Source of the DNA: Candidatus Altarchaeales archaeon
Lineage (GTDB): Archaea > Altiarchaeota > Altiarchaeia > IMC4 > QMZM01
Length of the DNA: 9,246 nucleotides
NCBI GenBank assembly: GCA_003663045.1
Contig: QMZG01000042.1
Location: forward strand, 1-9,246
Direction: 5' to 3'
Shown here piece after piece: positions 1 to 7,243 of this stretch (positions are counted from its first letter, which is position 1; each line of letters begins with the position of its first letter). The notes below the pieces were generated by a model that saw only the letters and a list, made by a program, of their open reading frames with translations, searched no databases and had not been told where the DNA came from. Both the position numbers and the translations under genes were made by a program.

Positions 1-698
1 GCCTTCCATGGATCCCAGGGTACACAGAGCACCCTCTCCTCACCGGTGGCATCGTAGAGATCCAGTCTAAGGTTGCGAGTACTGCCAATATTCTTAAAGG
101 TTGTATTGATGTAAATTTCATCACTCATAGCCCACGTCCATAGGTTACTCCACCAGCTTCCCCAGGTCGGTACATCAAGTATCTGGATCTTCACGCACCT
201 GATGTATCCTGTTGGATACTCCACCGAGCATCTTGGCCCGCTTAACTCCGTTATCCTTTGGCGGACCTGTATATTCCATCCATGGACTGCCTCCCATGTT
301 TCATCACAGGTTTCTGCACCGTTTTTAATACAACCCTTCAGGAAATACTCTGGATAACCGATTCCATCATCCACCAATTCAGCTGTCCATGAGGTTCTTG
401 CTATATCACCTGTTGTTGTGATACCATCAGAGTAATCGAATGTTCTTACCAGATCATCTGGAGTAGGCCATTGATCATCCTCGTAGATCTCAAATTTTAC
501 CTGGGTTCCGTCTGCGCATCCAGAGGTTTCTATAACCAAATCTATCACATCCCCCTCAGTAACGTGTTGGGTGATACTATCACAACCACTCTTGCACACT
601 GTTGTCCCAGACACATTGAAATAAACCTTATCTATGCTACAGGCATTCACCATCTCAACAGAAAGAATCAAAATCAAAGCCAGAATAGCAATTCTCAT
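1..698 (-). CDS. Exported Cys/Trp-rich protein, partial (3' end beyond window)
   Basis: An open frame of 232 codons runs from an ATG at 698 down to base 1 with no stop, so the C-terminus lies outside the window. Residues 1-19 form a signal peptide: MR, then a hydrophobic core (IAILALILILSV), ending in VNA before Cys20. Cleavage at A19/C20 by signal peptidase I fits; the weak lipobox VNAC makes a lipoprotein possible. The visible part has nine cysteines (20, 35, 39, 61, 123, 131, 157, 168, 225), suggesting disulfides, and a Trp-rich patch at about 179-189. Two stretches (about 47-75 and 192-222) share alternating hydrophobic strands, a central turn with Gly and a Y-[ED]-[DA] end, suggesting repeated Ig- or CARDB-like beta-sandwiches; this fold call is inference. 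I do not recognise the family. It is probably a surface or extracellular protein. It is transcribed divergently from the Roadblock gene. Confidence 0.75.
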   Translation of the reverse strand, partial: MRIAILALILILSVEMVNACSIDKVYFNVSGTTVCKSGCDSITQHVTEGDVIDLVIETSGCADGTQVKFEIYEDDQWPTPDDLVRTFDYSDGITTTGDIARTSWTAELVDDGIGYPEYFLKGCIKNGAETCDETWEAVHGWNIQVRQRITELSGPRCSVEYPTGYIRCVKIQILDVPTWGSWWSNLWTWAMSDEIYINTTFKNIGSTRNLRLDLYDATGEERVLCVPWDPWK

Positions 699-723
699 TT
701 TAATTACTTTAATTTCCACATTT

Positions 724-752
724 AAGTATTTATAGAGGATATATAAATACTT
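724..752. promoter_or_regulatory. Symmetric divergent promoter, 11-bp inverted repeat
   Basis: The arms AAGTATTTATA (724-734) and TATAAATACTT (742-752) are perfect reverse complements around a 7-bp spacer. Each arm contains a TATA-like box for one direction. The plus box, centred near 745, is about 22 bp before the ATG at 767. The minus box, centred near 730, is about 32 bp before the ATG at 698. With the usual archaeal TATA-to-start distance of about 25 bp, both transcripts would be leaderless or nearly so. The symmetry could also be a binding site for a dimeric regulator. Confidence 0.6.
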
Positions 753-766
753 TATAGAGTGGTATC

Positions 767-1633
767 ATGGGTAAAAAAGGGCAGCAACCGAAAAGGAAGA
801 AAATTGATAAAGAAATGTTAGGGAAGATTCTTTATTCATTGAATAGCATTCCAGATGTTAATGGGAGCGTCATCATCGATAAGGAGGGCTCCGTTATCCT
901 AGATAAATTACCCCCAGATGTTAACGCTGATACTTATGGATCAATGGCTACTACCCTCTCTGGATCGGCAAAGGAGATCCTCAAGTACACAAGACAGGGG
1001 GATATGACAGGAATCATAATAGAGGCTTCGAATGGGAAGATATTCATTTCAGATTTATCCGAGGTAAATTTAAATTTGATTGTTATTACTAATGTTGGTG
1101 TTAATTTAGGACTGCTTAGGGTAGAGGCTAAAAAGTCGGGTAATCAAATTATTTCATTATTGACAGAAAAGCCACTTGAAATCCCAACCGAGGTGAAGCC
1201 TTCTGTCGAGGTAGAAATTCCCACGAAACCGGAGGTTCCTGTTAGAGCGGTTGTGGAAAAACCTAAGATAGAGAAAATTTCTCTTCCCGAGTTTCCAGAG
1301 ATTCCCAAGAATGTGAAGATCCCCGAGGATCCCAAGGATAGGGCTTCTTTGATATTTGACATCTATAAGGCGATATTCCTAGCAATTTCTATAGGATCAT
1401 CAAGGATTGCCGGTATTGCCTCAACCAGGGGAATGATAAAGAGGGCATTGCCGGTGAAAAAATGCCCGGAGCTTCTTTATGGGGTTTCAGTAAAGGAGAA
1501 TGCCACATTAGTTGCAGTAAATGCCGGACCAACAGCAATTGTAGTTGCATTGGTAAGACCTGGTGCAAATCTTGGTCTGGTTTTAAGTGGCATAAAGAAA
1601 ACCACTATGGAAGTAAGAAGGTTGATGAGATAG
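767..1633 (+). CDS. Roadblock/LC7-domain protein with second Roadblock-like C-terminal region
   Basis: The 288-residue protein has three parts. A basic tail (1-13) leads into a Roadblock/LC7 domain (about 14-132): an opening helix, a beta-hairpin (GSVIIDKEGSVI, 33-44), a long helix, then paired strands ending in NVGVNLGLLRVEAKK. A linker (about 133-190) is rich in Pro, Val, Lys and Glu. The C-terminal part (about 191-288) ends in RPGANLGLVLSGIKK, which mirrors the end of the first domain, so it may be a degenerate second Roadblock lacking the first hairpin. Roadblock proteins (the MglB/LC7 family) usually dimerise and regulate or scaffold GTPases or other nucleotide-switch proteins; no GTPase is encoded here. 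No signal peptide or membrane segment is seen, so it is probably cytoplasmic. The start has no Shine-Dalgarno but sits at leaderless distance from a TATA box. The partner may be the KaiC-like protein 99 bp downstream. Confidence 0.85.
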   Translation: MGKKGQQPKRKKIDKEMLGKILYSLNSIPDVNGSVIIDKEGSVILDKLPPDVNADTYGSMATTLSGSAKEILKYTRQGDMTGIIIEASNGKIFISDLSEVNLNLIVITNVGVNLGLLRVEAKKSGNQIISLLTEKPLEIPTEVKPSVEVEIPTKPEVPVRAVVEKPKIEKISLPEFPEIPKNVKIPEDPKDRASLIFDIYKAIFLAISIGSSRIAGIASTRGMIKRALPVKKCPELLYGVSVKENATLVAVNAGPTAIVVALVRPGANLGLVLSGIKKTTMEVRRLMR

Positions 1634-1691
1634 ATTGGGTGATAGGTCAGATAATAATAGATTATTGAGGATTATTTAAGGTATAGAGTTC

Positions 1692-1703
1692 TAATATAAT
1701 TCA
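1692..1703 (+). promoter_or_regulatory. Weak TATA-like element before KaiC-like gene
   Basis: The 99-bp gap before the KaiC-like gene is AT-rich. TAATATAAT lies about 35 bp before the ATG at 1733 and would place a transcript start about 10 bp upstream of it. No Shine-Dalgarno is visible, which favours a separate short-leader transcript over translation from the Roadblock mRNA. The match is weak in such AT-rich DNA. Confidence 0.3.
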
Positions 1704-1732
1704 ATAATTTAGTAAAAATTTTAGATAATACG

Positions 1733-2431
1733 ATGGTTGACTTGATTGCAACTGGTATCGAGGGTTTTGATGACCTCATTGGTGGTGGATTCCCCCCCGG
1801 GACATGTATCTTGCTCATTACACCACCCATTATTGAATCGCGCCTCTTCTGTCTGGAGTACATCTATAAAGGTCTTTTAGTAGATGAACCCGGCATGATA
1901 ATCACCATGGATTATTCCCCAGAGAGTTTGAAGATTAGAGCACTGCAGTATGGATGGATACTATCCAGGGGGGAAGAAAATAAGCTTTTGAGATGGGTTG
2001 ATGGTTATTCTCTAAACGCTAAAAAGGATGTTAAGAGTACCGATACCATAAAAAGGATCGGTGGGTCTATCGCCCTGTCTGACCTTACCATTGGAATGTC
2101 TCAGATACAGAGGGATTTTCATCAGATAAAGGACTATTATAGATTTATATTTGATTCCTTGTCTACATTGTTTATATATAATGATCCCAATACTATTTAC
2201 AGATTTTTGAGGGTGATTATATCAAAGTTGAGGATGTCTGGCGGCGTAGGATTCTTTACCCTGGGTGAGGGAATGCATGACCCACAGATAGAGATGACCC
2301 TGCGTTATATGATGGATGGGACAATCCAGATAGAGGATAACTTAAAAATAAATGTTCTCAACCTCCCCACACCATCTGCGGCAAAGAGTGCTCAATTAAC
2401 CCTGGCTAAGACCGGTTTTAGTGTTAAGTAG
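1733..2431 (+). CDS. KaiC/RAD55-family protein with degenerate nucleotide-binding site
   Basis: At 232 residues this has the length of a single-domain archaeal KaiC-like (RAD55, RecA-superfamily) protein and keeps the family opening, TGIEGFDDLIGGGFPPGT (7-24). The P-loop is gone: where relatives have GPPGTGKTT, residues 30-38 read TPPIIESRL, so the glycines and the Walker A lysine are lost. The catalytic Glu pair after the third strand (usually LEESPE) reads MDYSPE (59-64). Walker B is partly kept (FIFDSLSTL, Asp141). The C-terminal subunit-contact motif (RGT-like in KaiC) reads LPTP (211-214). It is therefore probably a non-hydrolysing pseudo-ATPase. Intact framing and a conserved overall fold argue for a maintained protein rather than a decaying gene. 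Inactivated RecA-superfamily proteins are known in archaea, usually as presumed signalling or scaffold components. Its neighbour, the Roadblock protein, may be a partner (inference). It converges with rfcS, 12 bp apart. Confidence 0.8.
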   Translation: MVDLIATGIEGFDDLIGGGFPPGTCILLITPPIIESRLFCLEYIYKGLLVDEPGMIITMDYSPESLKIRALQYGWILSRGEENKLLRWVDGYSLNAKKDVKSTDTIKRIGGSIALSDLTIGMSQIQRDFHQIKDYYRFIFDSLSTLFIYNDPNTIYRFLRVIISKLRMSGGVGFFTLGEGMHDPQIEMTLRYMMDGTIQIEDNLKINVLNLPTPSAAKSAQLTLAKTGFSVK

Positions 2432-2443
2432 CTGTTACCTAAA

Positions 2444-3388
2444 TTATCCCCTCTTCAAAATCATTATCCTCGCAAGTAATGCTTCCAATTGAATTCTCTC
2501 ATTTGCACCTTCCACCAATGTGAAGTTGCTCTCTCCAATCAGATCAATAATTCTCACCTTTAGCTCATCTGGAATGTTTAGATTCATAACCTCTCGATTC
2601 ATCTGCAACAGAATATCCTCTCCGGACATCCCATAACCCGTAATCAATCTGTCAATCAGATTTCTGGCGTCTAAGAATTTTCCGTCAAGAGCCAATTGAA
2701 TTACATTCTGAATGTCCCGTGGTCTTGCACTTGATGCTATTGAGTACACATTTTCTTCATCTACCTCCCCGAGGGTTGCAGCAGACTGGAGTATATTAAC
2801 CGCATGCCTTATATCTCCCTCTGAGATATAGACAATTGCATCCAGACCATTATCTGTAAATTTCACCCCCTCCTTTTCAAGTATCTCCTTTAATCTCTTC
2901 TTAATCGCCTCTCTTGAAAGCCTCTTGAATCGGAATACAGAGCATCGAGACTGGATTGGTTCGATGATCTTTGAGGAATAATTACAACTCAGGATAAACC
3001 GACAGGTCTTGGTATAATTTTCCATAGTTCTCCTGAGGGCATTTTGAGCATCTGGTGTCAGGGCATCGGCTTCATCCAAGAAGATAATTTTGAAATCTCC
3101 AGATATTGGTCTTGTTCTTGCGAAGTTCTTGATATTTGTTCTAACCGCATCTATACCCCTTTCATCTGAGGCGTTAAGTTCCAAAAAATCATGACTTATA
3201 TCTCCAAATAATTCTCTTGCAATGCATAGAGCTGCAGTAGTCTTTCCACTTCCAGCTGGTCCCGCAAAGAGAAGATGTGGCATCGATCTGGCTTTTACAT
3301 ATGCTTCAAGTCTATCAACGATAGAATCTTGACCCACCATCTCATTCAATTTCATTGGTCTGTATTTCTCTGTCCACGGAAGTTCCAT
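2444..3388 (-). CDS. rfcS: Replication factor C small subunit (clamp loader)
   Basis: RfcS is the AAA+ small subunit of the archaeal clamp loader; with RfcL it opens and loads the PCNA ring onto primed DNA, using ATP. The 314-residue protein has the expected length and all key motifs: the N-terminal WTEKYRP box (5-11), Walker A GPAGSGKT (43-50), Walker B FLDEAD (103-108), sensor 1 around Asn136 (SCNYSS), the arginine-finger SRC motif (147-149), and sensor 2 in EGDIRHAVN. The C-terminal helical collar follows from about residue 225. No intein is present, although archaeal rfcS genes often carry one. The gene stands alone on the minus strand, divergent from ileS and convergent with the KaiC-like gene. 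The start follows WTEKYRP-type conservation and lies at leaderless distance from an AT-rich box near 3413-3420; no Shine-Dalgarno is seen. Confidence 0.97.
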   Translation of the reverse strand: MELPWTEKYRPMKLNEMVGQDSIVDRLEAYVKARSMPHLLFAGPAGSGKTTAALCIARELFGDISHDFLELNASDERGIDAVRTNIKNFARTRPISGDFKIIFLDEADALTPDAQNALRRTMENYTKTCRFILSCNYSSKIIEPIQSRCSVFRFKRLSREAIKKRLKEILEKEGVKFTDNGLDAIVYISEGDIRHAVNILQSAATLGEVDEENVYSIASSARPRDIQNVIQLALDGKFLDARNLIDRLITGYGMSGEDILLQMNREVMNLNIPDELKVRIIDLIGESNFTLVEGANERIQLEALLARIMILKRG

Positions 3389-3404
3389 TTTTTAGAGATT
3401 TAAA

Positions 3405-3438
3405 ATTTTTTAGATTTAAGAATCTATGTTTAAATTAT
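3405..3438. promoter_or_regulatory. Divergent rfcS/ileS promoter region
   Basis: The 80 bp between the two starts is almost pure A+T. On the minus strand CTTAAATC (3413-3420) is about 29 bp before the rfcS ATG. On the plus strand TTTAAATTA (about 3430-3438) is about 35 bp before the ileS ATG. These fit archaeal TATA boxes with leaderless or very short leaders. The sequence ATTTTTTAGA also occurs twice here (3387-3396, 3405-3414). Element boundaries are approximate because of the low complexity. Confidence 0.45.
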
Positions 3439-3468
3439 TAGACATCACTAATTAAATTCAATGAAAAA

Positions 3469-6400
3469 ATGCCTCGTTTAAATCTACCCGAGATTGAAGA
3501 GGAAGTTCAGAGATATTGGAAAGAGAATAGTATCTTTAATGAAATGGTAGAATCTAGGAGGGATGGAAAGAAATTCTATTTCTGTCAGGGACCCCCATTC
3601 ACCAGTGGACAGGCACACATCGGACACGCCTGGAATCATGCCCTGAAGGACATGGTTTTGCGCTATAAGACCATGAATGGTTTTAATGTCTATAGAAGGG
3701 CTGGTTGGGACATGCACGGTCTGCCAATTGAGGTAAAGGTCGAAGAAACGGTTCTTGGGAGCAAAAGTAAGAAAGAAATTGAGGAATATGGTATTGAGAA
3801 TTTCATAGGAGAGTGTAAGAAATTTGCAATCAGGAATATGAATAATATGACATCCCAGCTTCAGAGATTGGGTATTTGGCTGGATTGGGATAATCCATAC
3901 ATGACTCTGGATAGAAAATACATGGAGGGTGTGTGGTTTGGAATAAAAAGGGCTCATGAAAAGAATCTGCTTTATGAGGATGAGCAGGTAATCCACTGGT
4001 GCCCGAGATGTGAGACCGCCGTTGCTGGTTATGAAGTGAGGGATGAATATAAAGAGATCTCTGATTATTCAATCTATGTAAAGGCGAGGTTGAGGGGGAA
4101 GGAAAATGAATTCATTCTGATCTGGACCACCACGCCATGGACGTTGCCAGCAAATACCGCCATAGCGGTGCATCCAGAGTTCAATTATGTTAAAGTGAAA
4201 TTTGGTGATGAAATCCTGATTCTGGTTAAAGAGAGGCTCGATGATGCATTGAGGGGAGAATATGAAATTTTAGAGGAATTCAAAGGGAAGGAATTAGATT
4301 CCCTGGAGTATTTTCCCATCCTTGACATTCCAGTACAAGAGGGTATTCATCATAGAGTGGTCATGGCTCCAGAAATTGTTACATTAGAGGAAGGTACTGG
4401 GTGTGTTCACATCGCTCCGGGACACGGTGAGGAAGACTTCGATGTTGGAAAAAAATACCACTTAGATTCCCTTTCCCCGGTGGATGAGGCTGGAAGGTTT
4501 ACTATAGAGCCTTATAAAGGTATGTATATCAGGGATGCTAACGCCGTGATAATTAAGGATCTGGAAGATAATGGGAGATTACTGAGGGAGGAAAGGATCT
4601 CACACAGATATCCCCATTGTTGGAGATGTAAAACCCCTTTAATTTTAAGGTCAACCAAGCAGTGGTTCTTGGCTGTTTCAAAGATTAGGGATGAATTACT
4701 GGAAAAAAATATGGAGATAGAATGGATTCCAGAGTGGATAGGTTCCGGAAGATTTGAGAATTGGTTGAAAAATGCCAAAGACTGGTGTATTTCAAGGCAG
4801 AGATACTGGAATACCCCCTTACCGATATGGAGGTGTGAATGCGGGAATATCGAAGTAATTGGATCGATCAAGGAATTGGCTGAGAAGTCTGTCAGAGAGA
4901 TTGACACCGAAAATCTGGATCTCCATAGACCCCAGATAGATAAAGTGAAGTTGAAGTGTACATGTGGAAAAGAGATGTCTCGGGTCAAGGATGTCATTGA
5001 TGTATGGTTTGACTCTGGTTCTGCATCGTGGGCAAATCTGAACTATCCTCATGAAAAGGAAAAATTTAAAGAACTGTTTCCGGCAGATTTTATAACAGAG
5101 GGGAGTGATCAAACGAGGGGTTGGTTTTATTCCCTCTTAGTGGGCTCTGTGATAGCATTTGATGAAATTCCCTACAAGAGGGTTCTCTATCACGGCTTTA
5201 CTCTAGACGCCAATGGGAGAAAGATGTCAAAGTCTCTCGGGAATGTGGTTGATCCATCTGACGTAATAGAAAAGCATGGTGCAGATGTTCTTCGCTTTTA
5301 TATGCTCTGGGCTACCGTGCCCTGGGAAGACCTGTGTTTTTCCTGGGAGGGTGTTGCCTCTGTAGAAAGAATGTTCAATATCCTCTGGAATGTTTATTCC
5401 TTTTCGAAGACCTACATGAAATTGGATAATTTTAACCCAGATAAAGATTATGAATTAAAACTGGAACACGAGGATAGATGGATCCTCTCTCGGTTTAATT
5501 CTCTTATAAAGGACTCCACTGATGCAATGGAGAGAGTTTATCCACATGAGTTTTGCAGATCTGTAAATGATTTTATTCTTGAATTAAGCAGGTGGTATGT
5601 CAAACTTGTAAGAGACAGGGTCTGGATTGAAGGTGATGATCCCAGGAAGATCTCTGTCTATCTTACATTGCATAGAATACTTACGGGAATTTCATTACTC
5701 ATGGCTCCAGTAACCCCCCACCTATCGGAGTATATGTACAGGGAACTCACCAATGGAAGGAGTGTTCATCTCCTGGATTGGCCGGTTGTCGATGAAAATC
5801 TCATAGACAAAGAATTAGAAGAGAATATGGAAATTGTACAGCAGATCGTTGAATGTGTAAGCTCGGCAAGGCAGAAGGCTAAAATAAAGTTGAGATGGCC
5901 CATCCCCCGGGTAATTATAGCCTTGAAGGAGGAACTTGATCTGACGCCCTTTGAGGGGATAATACTTAAGGCATGCAACGCCAAAAAACTTGAGATAAGG
6001 GATATGAAACCAGAGTTAGTGGTAAAGCCCAATCTCTCCGTTTTAGGTCCAAAATTTAAAGGGGATGCGCGAAAGATTTCTGAGAAATTGAAGTCGGTTG
6101 ACGCCACTAAAGTAAAAGATTCTATCGAGAAAACCGGTGAATTTAGGATTGAAAAATTTGTTCTGAGTGGAGATGACCTTATATTTGAAACCAGAATCCC
6201 CGAGGATATAGTGGCTGAAGAATTTGAAAAGGGTATAGTGTATATTGATTCTAAACTAAGTTCTGAGTTATTTTCTGAGGCTATGGCCCGTGAGGTAATA
6301 AGAAGGATCCAGGAAATGAGAAAAGAGATGGACCTTGAAGAACTGGAGATTGTGAATATCTTTATTAAATGTGACAAAAAATTTAAGAAATTTATCGAGG

Positions 6401-6525
6401 ATAATAAGAAATTTATAGAAAAGGAAACCAGGGGTAGGATAAAAATTGGAAAGGCTGAGGGGGAGGTTTATGAGAAAAAATGGGATATAGAGGGGAATGA
6501 TGTTTTGATAAGTATCGTGAAATAG
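3469..6525 (+). CDS. ileS: Isoleucyl-tRNA synthetase (archaeal/eukaryotic type)
   Basis: This class I enzyme charges tRNA-Ile with isoleucine in the cytoplasm. It has 1018 residues, normal for the archaeal/eukaryotic form. Visible motifs are HIGH (50-53, in GQAHIGHAW), the RAGWDMHGLPIE stretch, the CP1 editing domain (about 195-400, with TTTPWTLP and the GHGEEDF loop carrying the expected editing Asp323), DWCISRQRYW (438-447) and KMSKS (585-589). Cysteine pairs C178-x2-C181 with C384-x2-C387, and C456-x-C458 with C497-x-C499, probably bind zinc. The anticodon-binding and C-terminal RNA-contact regions follow from about residue 650. The ATG at 3461 is in another frame, so 3469 is the start; there is no Shine-Dalgarno. 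It is transcribed away from rfcS from its own promoter. Confidence 0.97.
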   Translation: MPRLNLPEIEEEVQRYWKENSIFNEMVESRRDGKKFYFCQGPPFTSGQAHIGHAWNHALKDMVLRYKTMNGFNVYRRAGWDMHGLPIEVKVEETVLGSKSKKEIEEYGIENFIGECKKFAIRNMNNMTSQLQRLGIWLDWDNPYMTLDRKYMEGVWFGIKRAHEKNLLYEDEQVIHWCPRCETAVAGYEVRDEYKEISDYSIYVKARLRGKENEFILIWTTTPWTLPANTAIAVHPEFNYVKVKFGDEILILVKERLDDALRGEYEILEEFKGKELDSLEYFPILDIPVQEGIHHRVVMAPEIVTLEEGTGCVHIAPGHGEEDFDVGKKYHLDSLSPVDEAGRFTIEPYKGMYIRDANAVIIKDLEDNGRLLREERISHRYPHCWRCKTPLILRSTKQWFLAVSKIRDELLEKNMEIEWIPEWIGSGRFENWLKNAKDWCISRQRYWNTPLPIWRCECGNIEVIGSIKELAEKSVREIDTENLDLHRPQIDKVKLKCTCGKEMSRVKDVIDVWFDSGSASWANLNYPHEKEKFKELFPADFITEGSDQTRGWFYSLLVGSVIAFDEIPYKRVLYHGFTLDANGRKMSKSLGNVVDPSDVIEKHGADVLRFYMLWATVPWEDLCFSWEGVASVERMFNILWNVYSFSKTYMKLDNFNPDKDYELKLEHEDRWILSRFNSLIKDSTDAMERVYPHEFCRSVNDFILELSRWYVKLVRDRVWIEGDDPRKISVYLTLHRILTGISLLMAPVTPHLSEYMYRELTNGRSVHLLDWPVVDENLIDKELEENMEIVQQIVECVSSARQKAKIKLRWPIPRVIIALKEELDLTPFEGIILKACNAKKLEIRDMKPELVVKPNLSVLGPKFKGDARKISEKLKSVDATKVKDSIEKTGEFRIEKFVLSGDDLIFETRIPEDIVAEEFEKGIVYIDSKLSSELFSEAMAREVIRRIQEMRKEMDLEELEIVNIFIKCDKKFKKFIEDNKKFIEKETRGRIKIGKAEGEVYEKKWDIEGNDVLISIVK

Positions 6526-6563
6526 AAGAATGAAATGGAAGAGTAACTTTTAAGCCCAAATTA

Positions 6564-6597
6564 CTATATTAATATCTCACAGTATAACACAGTATAA
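6564..6597 (+). promoter_or_regulatory. L21e promoter and tandem 10-bp repeat
   Basis: TATATTAATA (6564-6573) is TATA-like and about 30 bp before the L21e ATG. Two perfect head-to-tail copies of CACAGTATAA (6578-6597) follow, the last ending one base before the ATG. No Shine-Dalgarno is present, so the transcript is probably leaderless or has a few-base leader. An alternative box is CTTTTAAG at 6547-6554. Confidence 0.45.
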
Positions 6598-6598
6598 G

Positions 6599-6883
6599 AT
6601 GAAGGGATCAAAAGGATATAGACGAGGAACCAGAGGGTTAAGGGTAAAGGCCAGGGATAGAGGAAAGATAAAAATAGGGAGATATATGAAGGAATTTAAA
6701 GAGAATGACAGGGTTTCCATATCCATCGACCCAAGTTATCAGAATATCCCACACCCCAGATTTCAGGGCAGGAGCGGTAGGATAGTTGGAAAACAGGGTA
6801 GATCATATTATGTGCAGATCAGAGATGGTAAAAAAGAAAAGAAGATCCTTGTAAATCCCGAGCATTTGGTGGCTTTAGTATAA
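6599..6883 (+). CDS. rpl21e: Large ribosomal subunit protein L21e
   Basis: L21e (eL21) is a 50S ribosomal protein found in archaea and eukaryotes. The 94-residue product has the family's usual length and layout: a basic N-terminal tail (SKGYRRGTRGLRVKARDRGK), then an SH3-like barrel with FKENDRVSISIDPSYQ, the hallmark HPRFQGRSGRIVGKQGRSYYVQ, and the closing VNPEHLVAL. It heads a short operon with rpoF (15-bp gap) and the DUF655 gene, a gene order widely kept in euryarchaea. The second residue is Lys and the extreme N-terminus is slightly shorter than in many relatives, but no upstream in-frame start improves it. Confidence 0.95.
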   Translation: MKGSKGYRRGTRGLRVKARDRGKIKIGRYMKEFKENDRVSISIDPSYQNIPHPRFQGRSGRIVGKQGRSYYVQIRDGKKEKKILVNPEHLVALV

Positions 6884-6889
6884 ACGAGC

Positions 6890-6895
6890 GGTGAT
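6890..6895 (+). promoter_or_regulatory. Shine-Dalgarno of rpoF
   Basis: GGTGAT lies three bases before the rpoF ATG at 6899, in the 15-bp gap after the L21e stop. It supports that start and translation of rpoF from the L21e mRNA. Confidence 0.65.
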
Positions 6896-6898
6896 AAT

Positions 6899-7243
6899 AT
6901 GAATATAATCGCAGAAAAAAATATTCCATTAGCTGAGGTTAGAGCTATTCTAAGAGATAAGAAAAAGGAGTATAGTAAGGAAGGAAAAGAGCAGTTGTAC
7001 GAACAGAAAAGGGCGTTAGATCATGCTAATAGATCCACAAAACTAAATTTGAGGGATAGTAGAAAATTAATCGAACAGCTAAGTCAACTGGAATTTAAAC
7101 TCAATGAGGATCAAATAATTAAGATATGTGATCTTTTACCAGAGACCGTTGATGACATAAGAGCCATATTTGCAAAGGAAAGATTCAAGTATACTGAAGA
7201 AGAAATTAAAAAGATTCTCGACATAGTAGACCAATATAGATAA
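6899..7243 (+). CDS. rpoF: DNA-directed RNA polymerase subunit F (Rpo4/RPB4 homologue)
   Basis: Subunit F pairs with subunit E (Rpo7) to form the RNA polymerase stalk, which helps open the promoter, binds emerging RNA and affects termination. The 114-residue length is typical. The helical C-terminal part is diagnostic: ICDLLPETVDDIRAIFAKE (77-95) followed by FKYTEEEIKKILDIVDQYR, the HRDC-like region of the RPB4 family. The N-terminal half (about 1-65), with the IPLAEVRAIL opening and many charged helices, is the part that contacts Rpo7. It is the second gene of the L21e operon. Coupling with a ribosomal protein gene suggests shared growth-linked expression. Nothing is odd in the sequence. Confidence 0.95.
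   Translation: MNIIAEKNIPLAEVRAILRDKKKEYSKEGKEQLYEQKRALDHANRSTKLNLRDSRKLIEQLSQLEFKLNEDQIIKICDLLPETVDDIRAIFAKERFKYTEEEIKKILDIVDQYR

Noticed and set aside
471..725. 84-codon plus-strand open frame
   Set aside because: It lies antisense to the signal-peptide-bearing minus-strand gene, reads across the shared promoter, and its product has no recognisable features.
1462..1668. Cys/Lys-rich 68-codon frame overlapping the end of the Roadblock gene
   Set aside because: It is out of frame with a well-supported domain protein, and its cysteine spacing is irregular; it is a shadow of that gene.
1733..2431. Reading the KaiC-like gene as a pseudogene
   Set aside because: The frame is intact at full family length with conserved non-catalytic motifs, so a maintained inactive protein is more likely.
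2432..2443. Terminator between the convergent KaiC-like gene and rfcS
   Set aside because: The gap is 12 bp with no T-run or hairpin on either strand.
3484..6377. Several minus-strand open frames of 80-203 codons inside ileS
   Set aside because: All are antisense to a complete IleRS with every catalytic motif, and none has a plausible start context or domain.
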